Shown piece after piece: positions 15,243 to 24,141 of a stretch of DNA of 64,000 bases (within the stretch, counting starts at the first letter, position 1; the number at the start of each line of letters is the position of its first letter). This DNA is from Leptospirillum ferrooxidans C2-3. GTDB lineage: Bacteria > Nitrospirota > Leptospirillia > Leptospirillales > Leptospirillaceae. The DNA lies in assembly GCF_000284315.1 (NCBI RefSeq), contig NC_017094.1, positions 248,001-312,000 on the forward strand, given 5' to 3'. The position numbers and the translations under genes are program-made. The notes below the pieces were generated by a model. That model did no database searches. It saw nothing but the letters and a program-made list of their open reading frames with translations, and was not told the origin of the DNA.

Positions 15243-16585
15243 GCGTCCCTGAAGGCGGGATTCTCACCAGGAAGATTGAAGGGATCCTTTCCGGCTGGAC
15301 GGAACAGCTTTCGTTTTTCGATCCTGTTGTCGAAGGCGGTGTTGTCGTTCAGGGGGTGGGTTTGACGCTTGAAGTCCGCGGTCTTGATCTTGGGATCGGA
15401 GAGCTCTGTGAAATCAGGGGAGACAGGCCGATTCCCGCTGAGGTCATCGGGTTCAGGGAAGGACGGAGTCTACTGATGCCCCTTGGCGACTTGCGGGGAG
15501 TCCGTCCGGGCACAAGGGTCATCCGGAAGGAATCCCGCCCTGTCGTCCGTGTTTCAGACCGTTTTCTCGGCAGGGTTCTGGATCCGATGGGGCGGGCCAT
15601 CGATGGGGGTGCCGATCCTTCCGGGGAAAGGTCCATGGCTCTGTACGGGGAACCTATCAACCCAATGGGGAGAAGAAGGATCAGCCATGTTCTGGATCTG
15701 GGAATCCGGTCGGTCAACTCTTTCCTGACGATTGGCCAGGGACAGAAAATTGGTGTTTTTGCCGGGGCAGGCGTGGGAAAGAGCATGCTTCTGGGAATGC
15801 TTTCGAAAGACGCGAAGGTCGATGTAACGGTCATTGCCCTCATCGGTGAACGAGGGCGCGAAGTCCGGGAATTCATAGAGAGGGATCTCGGGGAGGATGG
15901 CCTTGCCAAGGCGGTTTTGGTGGCGTCAACGGGGGATCAGTCGCCCCTTTTGAGAATTCGCGGGGCATTGATGGCGATGAGCATCGCCGAGTATTTTCGG
16001 GATCAGGGCAAATCCGTCCTTTTTGTCATGGACTCCCTGACCCGCTTCGCGATGGCTCTCAGGGAGGTTGGTCTTGCTGCAGGCGAGCCACCGACAACCC
16101 GGGGCTATACACCATCGGTTTTTGCCCAGCTCCCCCGATTCCTGGAACGTTCGGGCTGTGTCGACGGGGATGGTTCGATCACGGGGATTTACACGGTTCT
16201 CGTGGAAGGTGGTGATATGCCATCGGATCCCCTGTCCGAAGCGCTCGCGGCCATCCTTGACGGACATGTCATTTTATCGAGAGAGATGGCCTCAGAAGGA
16301 ATCTATCCCGCAATAGACCTCCTTGAAAGCCGATCCCGGGTCATGAACGATATTGTGGATGAAGAGCACCGGGCAATGGTCCGGGAGTTTCTCAGGCTAT
16401 ATGCGCTCTACCGGAAGTCGGAGGATCTGATCCGGATAGGTGCTTATGTTCCCGGATCGGACGCTGATCTCGACAGGGCGGTCTATCTTTATCCGAGGAT
16501 GAGGGACTTCCTGGAGCAGGATCGCAATGAGAGATACTCCTTCGAAGAATCCCTTGAAACACTCAGATCCCTTTTGGCCGGGTAA
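15239..16585 (+). CDS. fliI: Flagellar export ATPase FliI
   Basis: 448 residues, typical length. F1-beta-like ATPase with Walker A GVFAGAGVGKSMLLG, Walker B VLFVMDSLTRFAMALREVGLAAGEPP and the type III ATPase segment GYTPSVFAQLPRFLERSG. It energises unfolding and release of export substrates at the base of the flagellum, with FliH and FliJ encoded on either side. Confidence 0.97.
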   Translation: MSVPEGGILTRKIEGILSGWTEQLSFFDPVVEGGVVVQGVGLTLEVRGLDLGIGELCEIRGDRPIPAEVIGFREGRSLLMPLGDLRGVRPGTRVIRKESRPVVRVSDRFLGRVLDPMGRAIDGGADPSGERSMALYGEPINPMGRRRISHVLDLGIRSVNSFLTIGQGQKIGVFAGAGVGKSMLLGMLSKDAKVDVTVIALIGERGREVREFIERDLGEDGLAKAVLVASTGDQSPLLRIRGALMAMSIAEYFRDQGKSVLFVMDSLTRFAMALREVGLAAGEPPTTRGYTPSVFAQLPRFLERSGCVDGDGSITGIYTVLVEGGDMPSDPLSEALAAILDGHVILSREMASEGIYPAIDLLESRSRVMNDIVDEEHRAMVREFLRLYALYRKSEDLIRIGAYVPGSDADLDRAVYLYPRMRDFLEQDRNERYSFEESLETLRSLLAG

Positions 16586-16597
16586 CAAGGAGAAGCT

Positions 16598-17089
16598 ATG
16601 GCATTTCCCTCGAGATATGAATCCCTTCGGAAATTGAAGGAGATTTCGGTCAGGAAGTCTGAGCAGTTGTTCATGGAGGCTCTCGGTATTCTCGAGCACA
16701 ATCGAATGCTGCTCAAGAAACTTGACTCCAAGCGGGTTCAGAGTGTTGCCTCCATTTCCGGTCAGGAAGGCTCATTTGCACAGACTGTTTCCTGGCGGGC
16801 CCTTTGCTATGACTATGTCAATGCTGTCAGCGAGGAAATTCAGAGGGTGGAGGAAGAAATCTCAAAAATAGAGATTGAGCTTTCCCGAAGACGGTGCCAT
16901 TGGCAGGAGGCAACGAAGGAGCTGAAAAAAGTCGAACATTTGATGGAGATAGAGCTTCAGGGCCAAAAAGATCTGGAGGCCCGGCGTGAGGAAAGGGTCA
17001 AGGACGATCTTCAGATGTCCCGCTGGGGAAAGGCTTCCAATTTCCAGCCGGTTTCCCTGTCTCTGGAAAAAGGGCAGGACGGTCGGTGA
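16598..17089 (+). CDS. fliJ: Flagellar export stalk protein FliJ
   Basis: 163 residues predicted to be one long coiled coil (SEEIQRVEEEISKIEIELSRRRCHWQEATKELKKVEHLMEIE). FliJ proteins are weakly conserved; the call rests on coiled-coil content, length and position between fliI and a MotE-like gene. It is preceded by AAGGAG, and its stop overlaps the next start (GTGA). FliJ acts as the central stalk of the FliI ring and links it to FlhA. Confidence 0.85.
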   Translation: MAFPSRYESLRKLKEISVRKSEQLFMEALGILEHNRMLLKKLDSKRVQSVASISGQEGSFAQTVSWRALCYDYVNAVSEEIQRVEEEISKIEIELSRRRCHWQEATKELKKVEHLMEIELQGQKDLEARREERVKDDLQMSRWGKASNFQPVSLSLEKGQDGR

Positions 17090-17583
17090 AGATCTGTCGG
17101 GGAGTTTTCGGGGGCGTCAGGGTTCTGACGATTCTTGTGCTTTGTTTTTCAATGTCTGGCCGGTTATTGGCCGCCCCGTCAGCTCAGGGACCAGCTCCGA
17201 CGTCCTCATCTTCCGATGCGGGGAAGGGTGAGGAAACAAGACTTCTTGAGATGCGCCAGGATCTTGAAGCGGAGATCCAGAAAAATCAGGCGCTGGTGGA
17301 TCAGATCAAGAAAGACAGGGAGTTTGAGAAAAAGCTGAAGACGGCAAAAATCCGGAACTTGACGACCATATATGAAAAAATGGCCCCACGGACGGCGGCC
17401 TCCCAGGTCAACATGATGTCCGATGATCTGGCGTTACTACTGATTGCCGGGATGAACCCAAGGAAGGCTTCCCGAATCATGCAGTATGTGGATCCAAAGG
17501 TGGCGATCCGTATCTCTCTTGAACTGTCAGGGCTGAAGTCCAAGAGCGGCGCCAGCAAAAATTCCACCGGGGCCTTGCCCTGA
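17086..17583 (+). CDS. MotE-like exported flagellar chaperone
   Basis: 165 residues starting at GTG. It has a signal peptide (VRVLTILVLCFSMSGRLLAAP), a coiled coil (EMRQDLEAEIQKNQALVDQIKKDREFEKKLK) and a MgtE-N-like C-terminal domain (IYEKMAPRTAASQVNMMSDDLALLLIAGMNPRKASRIMQYVDP). This arrangement matches MotE/FliY-adjacent proteins, which in other bacteria assist the stator protein MotC or MotB in the periplasm. Location between fliJ and fliK is common for this family. Confidence 0.75.
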   Translation: MKICRGVFGGVRVLTILVLCFSMSGRLLAAPSAQGPAPTSSSSDAGKGEETRLLEMRQDLEAEIQKNQALVDQIKKDREFEKKLKTAKIRNLTTIYEKMAPRTAASQVNMMSDDLALLLIAGMNPRKASRIMQYVDPKVAIRISLELSGLKSKSGASKNSTGALP

Positions 17584-17597
17584 AAGGACCGTCCGCG

Positions 17598-19262
17598 ATG
17601 TCAAAAATTGTTTCTTTGTTTGCTCCGCCAGTCGGGGCAGGAAAGCCCGTTTCAGGATCTTCCGGAAAAAAGGGGGTGAAGACGGACTCCCTGGTAAAAG
17701 AGGAGCCCCTGTCCCTTGGAGAGGCTGTTTCAGGAAAACCCCTCCGGAAGAAAAAGAAATCCTTTATGGATCATTTGCTGTTTCATGGAGAGGCCCTTTC
17801 TCCTCCCCCCGCATCTCCCAACGTATCCGGACCAGCCAAAAAGGTGGGTTCCGGGAAAATGGATCGGTCCATACCGCTCCTACCGGATTCTCCCGGTGTC
17901 TCTTTCAGAAGCTCTTCCCCGCATATTCCAAAGACGGCTTCTGTGAACGAGACATCTATCCCTTATCCGTCTCATGTCGTGAAAAATTCCGGGGGGGAAA
18001 TTCCGAATCTACCGGCGGGAGAAGCCCCCGGGCAAAAAGTCCCGTTTCATGACAATATTTCGGATGCCTTGATGGCTGCTCCCGTTTCCGAAGCTCCGAC
18101 GGCAAAAAAAGGGGTCTTTATCAAACCTGTTCCCGAGTCAGGGAGAAAAGTCACTTCCGGATCGCGGGAAATCGGTAGCTCTCAACCTTCTCCTTCGGAG
18201 CTCCTTTCCCGGACATCTGTCATGGGAGAGGGGCAGATTCCGGAAAAGCCTTCTGAGACTTTAACGGGGGAACCCTTTTTACACCGGAGAGACTCTTCTC
18301 TTTCAGGGCCGTTATCCCCCCAAACAAAATCGGCTGATGATGCTGGTGGAAAAATGTCCGGTGACGGGGTGCGTTCGAAGTCTCCCTTACCTGAACGGGA
18401 TCCTTCGGCCATTCAGATGACCGATTCCGGAGAGACTCCTCCCAAGACGGCATTTGAGGACAAACCGTTCAAACGGGAATCCTCCCTTCTGCCCGAGCCC
18501 AAAATGGTTTTACCTTCTTCAGGCGAATCCTCTGTTTCGGATAATGGGGAGAAAGGGAAGGGTGCTTCAGGTGAGTTTTCTCCGGATATGACGAAGACTC
18601 CGGAAGGAAAAGGTGGTCCATCGGGAACATCTGCCGGTCCTGTGTTGGCGACTCTTCCCCTGACTGCGCCGGATTCCCTTCAACCGGCTGTTTCCGACCA
18701 ACCTACGATCGATCAGCGGGAATTGGTTTCCCGGGTCATTACCACGGCAAGGCATGGGGGTGGCGAGATTTCCCTTCGTGTCCATCCTCCCGCTCTTGGG
18801 CCAATCCGGATACAGGTGCATGTTGATCCCAAGACCCGCGAGGTGGAGGTCAAGCTTTTCGCCAGGGACGAATCTGTCGGGGATCTTTTGAGGAGCAAGA
18901 GCCAGGACCTGAAGGGGGCGCTCTCCAGGGAGGGTTTTACAATGCACCAGTTTCATGTCGAAGGGGGAGGAGGGGATCTCGCGGCGTCTTCCCTTCCGAT
19001 GGCTTCTTCAGGATTTTCCCAGGGAGGTGACTCTTCTTCCGGGCAGCCCTCAGGATCTTCTCAGGGAAATGGCGCTTTTTTGACCTCCGGTACGGGAGGG
19101 GGGTCCCCAGGATTTGCTCAGGGTGGTGATGGCAGCAGGGAGCGTTCAACCGGGATGCCTCATGCGGTTCCAGGGGCACCTGTCACCGAAGAGACCCCCT
19201 TTCATACGCCATCCGAAAGGTTGTCCGCAGCTGATCTGTCCGGGTTTCACAGGGTTGTCTGA
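17598..19262 (+). CDS. fliK: Flagellar hook-length control protein FliK
   Basis: 554 residues. A long low-complexity proline/serine/glycine-rich N-terminal region (the ruler) precedes a conserved C-terminal hook-length domain at about 375-455 (ISLRVHPPALGPIRIQVHVDPKTREVEVKLFARDES, then LRSKSQDLKGALSREGFTMHQFHVE). A glycine/serine-rich tail follows. FliK measures hook length and switches FlhB specificity. It lies directly before flgD and flgE, as in many flagellar operons. Confidence 0.92.
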   Translation: MSKIVSLFAPPVGAGKPVSGSSGKKGVKTDSLVKEEPLSLGEAVSGKPLRKKKKSFMDHLLFHGEALSPPPASPNVSGPAKKVGSGKMDRSIPLLPDSPGVSFRSSSPHIPKTASVNETSIPYPSHVVKNSGGEIPNLPAGEAPGQKVPFHDNISDALMAAPVSEAPTAKKGVFIKPVPESGRKVTSGSREIGSSQPSPSELLSRTSVMGEGQIPEKPSETLTGEPFLHRRDSSLSGPLSPQTKSADDAGGKMSGDGVRSKSPLPERDPSAIQMTDSGETPPKTAFEDKPFKRESSLLPEPKMVLPSSGESSVSDNGEKGKGASGEFSPDMTKTPEGKGGPSGTSAGPVLATLPLTAPDSLQPAVSDQPTIDQRELVSRVITTARHGGGEISLRVHPPALGPIRIQVHVDPKTREVEVKLFARDESVGDLLRSKSQDLKGALSREGFTMHQFHVEGGGGDLAASSLPMASSGFSQGGDSSSGQPSGSSQGNGAFLTSGTGGGSPGFAQGGDGSRERSTGMPHAVPGAPVTEETPFHTPSERLSAADLSGFHRVV

Positions 19263-19307
19263 TCGGAGCCCGAAGATTCATTCATCTAATGCACAAGAGG
19301 TGGGAAA

Positions 19308-20171
19308 ATGATCATCAATTCAAAAAGCTCAAACATAGACGAGATTCGCAAGATGTCCGAGAAGCGTCTGGCTCCAAAATCACCGCCGCCTCCGACGAAA
19401 AAGCTTGGAATGGGAGATTTTCTCCATCTGATGATTTCCCAGCTGCAATATCAGGATCCGATGCATCCCCTGAACAATACCAAATTTGCCGCCCAGCTGG
19501 CGCAATTTTCCCAGCTCGATCAGCTGACCCGCCTGAACAAGGGGGTGGGAGCGATCGGAAAGGATACAGGAGATGCCAACAAGATCGGTATGGTGGGATT
19601 TTTGGGTCAGGAAGTCACCGTTTCCGGGAACGGTTTCCATTTTGATGCCAAGGATTCCGCCCGGATGACCTTTACTCTGGACGGAGCCATTGCATCCGGA
19701 TCTGTTCGCGTCTTTGACGCGTCGCATCATCTGGTCCGGACACTCTCCATGAAGCCTGCTCTGGCCGGTACACACTCGATCGAGTGGGACGGAGTCACCA
19801 ATCATGGATCGATGGCTAGTCCCGGCAATTATTCATTTGAAGTTGAGGCCAAGGATGGTCGTCACCGGCCTGTTTCCGCAAATCCAGTGGAAACGGGTGT
19901 CGTAACAGGAGTGCTCTTTAAGGATGGCGCTCCGATCCTTGAGGTTGGCGGCAGGGAAATCGCCCTCAAGGATGTCTCGCATGTAGGCAAACCTCCTGGC
20001 CACAAGATGCAATCACCTCCGGCTGGGTCACCGGTTCTTCCGGTGGCCGCAAACCCGGCATCTGTCCTGCCGGTGAAGAGTCCGGAGGGACACATTCCCC
20101 CATCCGCTTCTCCTCCGGTTGCCACCGGAAGAGGGCCAGTTCAAGCCATTTCGGTAAACAAAAAGGCCTAG
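19308..20171 (+). CDS. flgD: Flagellar hook cap protein FlgD
   Basis: 287 residues. MGDFLHLMISQLQYQDPMHPLNNTKFAAQLAQFSQLDQL is the FlgD N-terminal signature. The middle holds the FlgD Ig-like domain (VRVFDASHHLVRTLSMKPALAGTHSIEWDG, GNYSFEVEAKDG). About 65 C-terminal residues rich in proline and serine form an extension beyond usual FlgD. The protein caps the growing hook and is then discarded. Confidence 0.94.
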   Translation: MIINSKSSNIDEIRKMSEKRLAPKSPPPPTKKLGMGDFLHLMISQLQYQDPMHPLNNTKFAAQLAQFSQLDQLTRLNKGVGAIGKDTGDANKIGMVGFLGQEVTVSGNGFHFDAKDSARMTFTLDGAIASGSVRVFDASHHLVRTLSMKPALAGTHSIEWDGVTNHGSMASPGNYSFEVEAKDGRHRPVSANPVETGVVTGVLFKDGAPILEVGGREIALKDVSHVGKPPGHKMQSPPAGSPVLPVAANPASVLPVKSPEGHIPPSASPPVATGRGPVQAISVNKKA

Positions 20172-20217
20172 GAGAAGAAATCCTGGCCAAAAAGAGTTCA
20201 ATCAAAAGGAGATCACA

Positions 20218-21591
20218 ATGGGCGTTCTATCATCCATGTATGTTGCGACAAGCGGATTGAGTGCCATGGGAACCGACATGTCGGTTATCGGAAACAACAT
20301 CACGAACATGAACACGATCGGGTTCAAACAGGGAAGGGCTGTTTTCGCCAATATCTACAGCCAGACACTGACCGGCCGCTCGAATTCGGTGAATAACTCC
20401 CAGCCGGGAACAGGTGTTTACGTTGATGGAATCCAGAGCGAATTTTCCCAGGGGTCCATTGAAAACACAAACAATGGTCTGGATCTTGCCGTCCAGGGAA
20501 ACGGGTTCCTGACGCTCAGGACCAAAGCTGGCGCAAAGGTCTTCAGTCGCGCAGGAGAGCTTGCTCTTGACAAAAAAGGTCGTATTGTCGATCCGGATGG
20601 ACGTGTCCTTCAGGGATATCTTTACAAGAACGGAAAAATGGGAAGTTTACTGTCGGATATCTCTGTGCCCCAGTCGACGATTCCTCCGAAAGCGACCCAA
20701 AATGTCTTTTCAAGAATCAATCTTGATGCCGGTATTACGGAAAATCTCAAATCGGCACAATCTTTTGAGAAGTCCACGAATATTTTTGATTCCCTGGGGA
20801 TCCAGCACCTGTTGACCTACAAGTTCCATCCTACATCGGTTGCGGGACAGTGGGCTTTTGAGGCGAAGCTCGACGGGGCGGCTGTGACCAAGGGCGGAGG
20901 TTCGATTTCCTATATTCCAAAGGGTCACAAAAGGTCGATTTCAACCAAGGGAATGGTGGGACTCATCAACTTCGACGGAAACGGAAATGTGGCGAGTGTC
21001 AATTATGGGGGAACGCCTGTCAAAAGGGATAATAACGGTGTTTCCCATGCCCGGTATACGACCTCCCTCGACGACAAGGCCAAGACACCGGTCACCCTTG
21101 ATATCGTCATGCCCAAACCGGGAGAAAAAGTTCGTTCGAACCATATCAATGGTGTGACACAGCAGGTTCTCGACCTGACGCAGTACAATGCTCCGGCGGC
21201 GACGATCGAGGAGACCCAGGACGGCTACAAGTCGGGGGATCTGAACAACCTGGCGGTTGACCGGGCCGGCAAGATTGTCGGATCTTTTACCAATGGCGTC
21301 CAGAAGGTTCTGGCGGGTCTTTCGATCGCGAATTTCAACAATCCAAGCGGTCTCGCCAGTATCGGCGGCAATGCCTATGCGGAAAGCATCGCCTCAGGGG
21401 TGCCAAGCTACGGTCAGGCGGGTGTCGGTGGAAGGGGGACGGTATTGGCCAACTCGCTGGAACTTTCCAATACCGATCTTGGTCGTCAAATGGTTGACAT
21501 GATTACCGCCGAAAGGGGATATCAGGCCTCCGCGTCGGTGATCGCGACAGACAACACGATCATGAATACACTTCTGACCCGTTTGGGTTAA
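20218..21591 (+). CDS. flgE: Flagellar hook protein FlgE
   Basis: 457 residues with an AAAAGGAG ribosome site. The N-terminus (SMYVATSGLSAMGTDMSVIGNNITNMNTIGFKQGRA) and C-terminus (NSLELSNTDLGRQMVDMITAERGYQASASVIATDNTIMNTLL) are the two hook/rod helices; between them are the FlgE beta domains, with a QGNGFLTLRTKAG motif. It builds the hook that joins rod and filament. It is the last gene of the flgB operon, ahead of a strong terminator. Confidence 0.97.
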   Translation: MGVLSSMYVATSGLSAMGTDMSVIGNNITNMNTIGFKQGRAVFANIYSQTLTGRSNSVNNSQPGTGVYVDGIQSEFSQGSIENTNNGLDLAVQGNGFLTLRTKAGAKVFSRAGELALDKKGRIVDPDGRVLQGYLYKNGKMGSLLSDISVPQSTIPPKATQNVFSRINLDAGITENLKSAQSFEKSTNIFDSLGIQHLLTYKFHPTSVAGQWAFEAKLDGAAVTKGGGSISYIPKGHKRSISTKGMVGLINFDGNGNVASVNYGGTPVKRDNNGVSHARYTTSLDDKAKTPVTLDIVMPKPGEKVRSNHINGVTQQVLDLTQYNAPAATIEETQDGYKSGDLNNLAVDRAGKIVGSFTNGVQKVLAGLSIANFNNPSGLASIGGNAYAESIASGVPSYGQAGVGGRGTVLANSLELSNTDLGRQMVDMITAERGYQASASVIATDNTIMNTLLTRLG

Positions 21592-21622
21592 TATCCCTGT
21601 AAAAAGGGAAAGATTCAAAGGG

Positions 21623-21649
21623 AAAGGGAGGCTTCGGCCTCCCTTTTTT
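21623..21649 (+). terminator. Rho-independent terminator after flgE
   Basis: AAAGGGAGGC and GCCTCCCTTT form a perfect 10-bp stem around a TTCG tetraloop, followed by TTTA. It closes the flgB-flgE operon just before the next sigma-54 promoter. Confidence 0.93.
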
Positions 21650-21676
21650 ATTGCGTTCAGGGGGAAGCAATCTTTC

Positions 21677-21692
21677 TGGTATCATTATTGCG
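21677..21692 (+). promoter_or_regulatory. Sigma-54 promoter of the fliL operon
   Basis: TGGTATCATTATTGCG keeps GG and GC ten bases apart and the TTGC box; the first element is TGGTA rather than TGGCA. It sits between the flgE terminator and the fliL ATG, with a start expected near 21703. Confidence 0.75.
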
Positions 21693-21736
21693 TATTCAGG
21701 ACAGGAAAACGGAAATATCCATCATGAGGAGGAACA

Positions 21737-22240
21737 ATGGCCGAAGATTCAGAGAATGAAGAAGAGGGAGCGTCTCCCGCGAAATCCGGCGGAAAGAAAA
21801 AGCTGATCATCATAGGGGCGGTGGTCGTTTTGCTCCTGGGCGGCGGGGGAGCTTTTTTCTTTCTTCACCACAAGGGTAAAAAACCTTCCGAAGTCCCGAT
21901 GTCTCCCAAAGAGCTTGAAGGTCTCGTCAAGAAAAATCCCATTGTCGACCTGAAATCCTTTGTGGTGAATTTGGCGGTCGCTCCCAATGCCCTTCCCAAA
22001 TATTTGAAACTGAAGGTGGCGCTCAAGCTCAATAATCCGGAGGTGGCAAAAGAAATTGAATACCGGATGCCCGAGATCCAGAATATCATTCTGATCCTTC
22101 TGGGATCGGAGACGGAGGAAGACCTGTCTTCAACCGGTGGAAAACTGGCCCTCAGGAATCAGATCCAGCACCGGATCAATTCCATTTTGACCCTTGGTCG
22201 GGTGAGTTCGGTTTACTTTACGGAGTTTGTGATCCAGTAA
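21737..22240 (+). CDS. fliL: Flagellar basal-body-associated protein FliL
   Basis: 167 residues: a short charged cytoplasmic head, one membrane helix (KLIIIGAVVVLLLGGGGAFFFL) and a periplasmic FliL domain (PIVDLKSFVVNLAVAPNALPKYLKLKVALKLNNPEVAKEIEYRMPEIQNIILILL). FliL surrounds the stators and supports torque. It is preceded by GAGGAGGA and is first in its operon. Confidence 0.94.
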   Translation: MAEDSENEEEGASPAKSGGKKKLIIIGAVVVLLLGGGGAFFFLHHKGKKPSEVPMSPKELEGLVKKNPIVDLKSFVVNLAVAPNALPKYLKLKVALKLNNPEVAKEIEYRMPEIQNIILILLGSETEEDLSSTGGKLALRNQIQHRINSILTLGRVSSVYFTEFVIQ

Positions 22241-22290
22241 CCGGTACCGGAAATGAATGGCTCCCGGTCCAAAGAGAAAGGATTTCGAGA

Positions 22291-22668
22291 ATGTCTGATG
22301 AAGAGATCGATCAGGAAGCTCTTGCCGCGGCGTGGGAAGCGGATCTGACCAAAAATGATGCTCCGGAGCCGGAAATCAGTCGAGCCGATATGGGCAAAAC
22401 AACAGAATCTCCTGAAAATATTGATTTTCTTCTGGATGTTGCCCTGACCATTTCTGTTCAGGTGGGAACGGCAAAGATGTTGATCAAGGATCTTTTGCAG
22501 CTGGGACAGGGATCGGTCGTCGAGCTTGAGAAGCTTGCCGGAGAGCCCATGGAGATTCTTGTCAATGACAAGCTTATCGCCCGTGGAGAGGTCGTTATGG
22601 TCAATGACAAATATGGTGTCCGGCTGACCGATATCGTCAGTCCTGTGGAGCGGGTGAGAAGTCTGTGA
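22291..22668 (+). CDS. fliN: Flagellar motor switch protein FliN
   Basis: 125 residues. The C-terminal 75 are a SpoA/FliN domain (LLDVALTISVQVGTAKMLIKDLLQLGQGSVVELEKLAGEPMEILVNDKLIARGEVVMVNDKYGVRLTDIVS); the acidic N-terminal 45 are variable. FliN forms the lower C ring and binds FliH. fliM, which usually lies between fliL and fliN, is absent here. Confidence 0.95.
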   Translation: MSDEEIDQEALAAAWEADLTKNDAPEPEISRADMGKTTESPENIDFLLDVALTISVQVGTAKMLIKDLLQLGQGSVVELEKLAGEPMEILVNDKLIARGEVVMVNDKYGVRLTDIVSPVERVRSL

Positions 22669-22708
22669 GAGCTTGCGGTTCTGAATTCATTTATCCATGG
22701 AGTCCCTG

Positions 22709-23185
22709 ATGATCAATCACGTTCATGCACACGCTCCCTCGATGATGATGATGGGGGTTCGCCTTTTTGCCTCTTTCTTTTTTGTCCTGCTTCTTTTTTT
22801 GGGAGCGGTGGCGCTCATCCGTTATCTTCAGCGAAGGGCCCCTTCTCTCAGGAGGGAAAACAGGGATTCGATCGAGGTCCTGACAAGTTGCACTCTGGCG
22901 CCAAAGACGACCCTTTCGGTGGTTTCGGTCAAAGGAGAACAGTTTTTGATCGGAGTGACCCCGACTTCTGTCAATTTGCTTTCAAGACTTGGTGGAGGAG
23001 AAAGTGGCCAGGGTGTGGCCGGTATCCCGGTCCAAGCCGAAAAAAGGATCTCGCCTGACCGTTCTGAGGAGCCGGAATTTTCAAAAGGGGATAATAAAAG
23101 CTTCGATCATCTTCTCAAGGAAACGGCAAGCCGGCTGAAAGAAGGACGGGAATCTTCCTCCAATGGAAGAAGGTGGAGTGTCTGA
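22709..23185 (+). CDS. fliO: Flagellar biosynthesis protein FliO
   Basis: 158 residues from the ATG at 22709, chosen because GGAG lies six bases upstream; an ATG at 22697 lacks a ribosome site. A single membrane helix (LFASFFFVLLLFLGAVALIRYL) is followed by the small FliO beta domain (SIEVLTSCTLAPKTTLSVVSVKGEQFLIGVTPTSVNLLSRL) and a disordered tail. FliO assists assembly of the FliP pore. Its stop overlaps the fliP start. Confidence 0.88.
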   Translation: MINHVHAHAPSMMMMGVRLFASFFFVLLLFLGAVALIRYLQRRAPSLRRENRDSIEVLTSCTLAPKTTLSVVSVKGEQFLIGVTPTSVNLLSRLGGGESGQGVAGIPVQAEKRISPDRSEEPEFSKGDNKSFDHLLKETASRLKEGRESSSNGRRWSV

Positions 23186-23988
23186 TGCTGTTTCGACCTC
23201 TGATTCGCCGGTTCTCTTTTCTGGTTTTGTTTCTGTCTGTCCTTTCGGTATGGACCGCCCTCCCGGATATGGCATGGGGAAGCAATCTGTCCGTTGCTCC
23301 GGTTGCCCAGCTTCCGGAGCTTTCCCTCAAGTTCGGCTCTGACAATGGCCAGCCAAGCCAGGTGGCAATGACCGTTGAGCTTCTGCTCATGCTGACGGTC
23401 CTTTCCCTGGCCCCTTCCATTTTGATCATGATGACTTCCTTTACGAGAATTATCGTTGTCCTCTCCTTTCTTCGCCAGGCGATGGGAACAGCACAGGTGC
23501 CTCCGAATCAGGTGATGATCGGACTGTCTCTTTTCCTGACCTTCTTTATCATGGCTCCGGTCTATAAAACAATGGATGATACCGCCATTACTCCCTACCT
23601 TGAGAAAAGGATGGCTCCGGATGTGGCGTTGACCGAGGCGATGAAACCGGTCCGGAATTTCATGATGAAGCAGGTCCGCAAGAAAGATCTGGCGCTCTTC
23701 ATGAAGATCGGACATCTTCCGGAGAAGGTCAAAAGTCCTGACGATATTCCAACGTATGTGCTGATTCCCGCATTTGTGATCTCCGAGCTGTCGACCGCTT
23801 TTGAAATGGGTTTCATGATCTATCTTCCATTTTTGATACTGGATATGGTGGTCTCCTCGGTCTTGATGTCGATGGGAATGATGATGCTTCCTCCCACTGT
23901 TGTCTCCATGCCTTTCAAGATTCTTCTGTTTGTTCTGGTGGATGGCTGGTCCCTGGTTGTCGGGTCTCTTGTGCAAAGCTTTCACTAG
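23185..23988 (+). CDS. fliP: Flagellar export gate protein FliP
   Basis: About 267 residues from the ATG at 23185 with GGTGGAG upstream. It has a cleavable signal peptide (RFSFLVLFLSVLSVWTALPDMAWG) and four membrane segments with the family sequences LSLAPSILIMMTSFTRIIVVLSFLRQAMGT and VSSVLMSMGMMMLPP. It forms the core pore of the export gate with FliQ and FliR. It is the last gene before an internal sigma-54 promoter. Confidence 0.96.
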   Translation: MLFRPLIRRFSFLVLFLSVLSVWTALPDMAWGSNLSVAPVAQLPELSLKFGSDNGQPSQVAMTVELLLMLTVLSLAPSILIMMTSFTRIIVVLSFLRQAMGTAQVPPNQVMIGLSLFLTFFIMAPVYKTMDDTAITPYLEKRMAPDVALTEAMKPVRNFMMKQVRKKDLALFMKIGHLPEKVKSPDDIPTYVLIPAFVISELSTAFEMGFMIYLPFLILDMVVSSVLMSMGMMMLPPTVVSMPFKILLFVLVDGWSLVVGSLVQSFH

Positions 23989-24067
23989 ACTCCCCCGGCA
24001 GGGGCGGCCCTCCTTCCCTCATGATGTCCCATTCCGTCTGATTTTCCTTGAAAACTCTGCTTCCCAT

Positions 24068-24083
24068 TGGCATGGCGATTGCT
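24068..24083 (+). promoter_or_regulatory. Sigma-54 promoter of the fliQ operon
   Basis: TGGCATGGCGATTGCT, preceded by T, has GG and GC exactly ten bases apart and a full TTGC box. It lies in the 153-bp gap between fliP and fliQ and would start transcription near 24094. Confidence 0.85.
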
Positions 24084-24141
24084 TGATCGAGCATGTGAAT
24101 TCAAAAAAGATGGGATTTTGTATCTGATGAAGGGAGCCATG

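Noticed and set aside
23107-23985. 292-codon minus-strand frame opposite fliP
   Set aside because: Histidine/glutamine-rich shadow of fliP; no start context and no family pattern.
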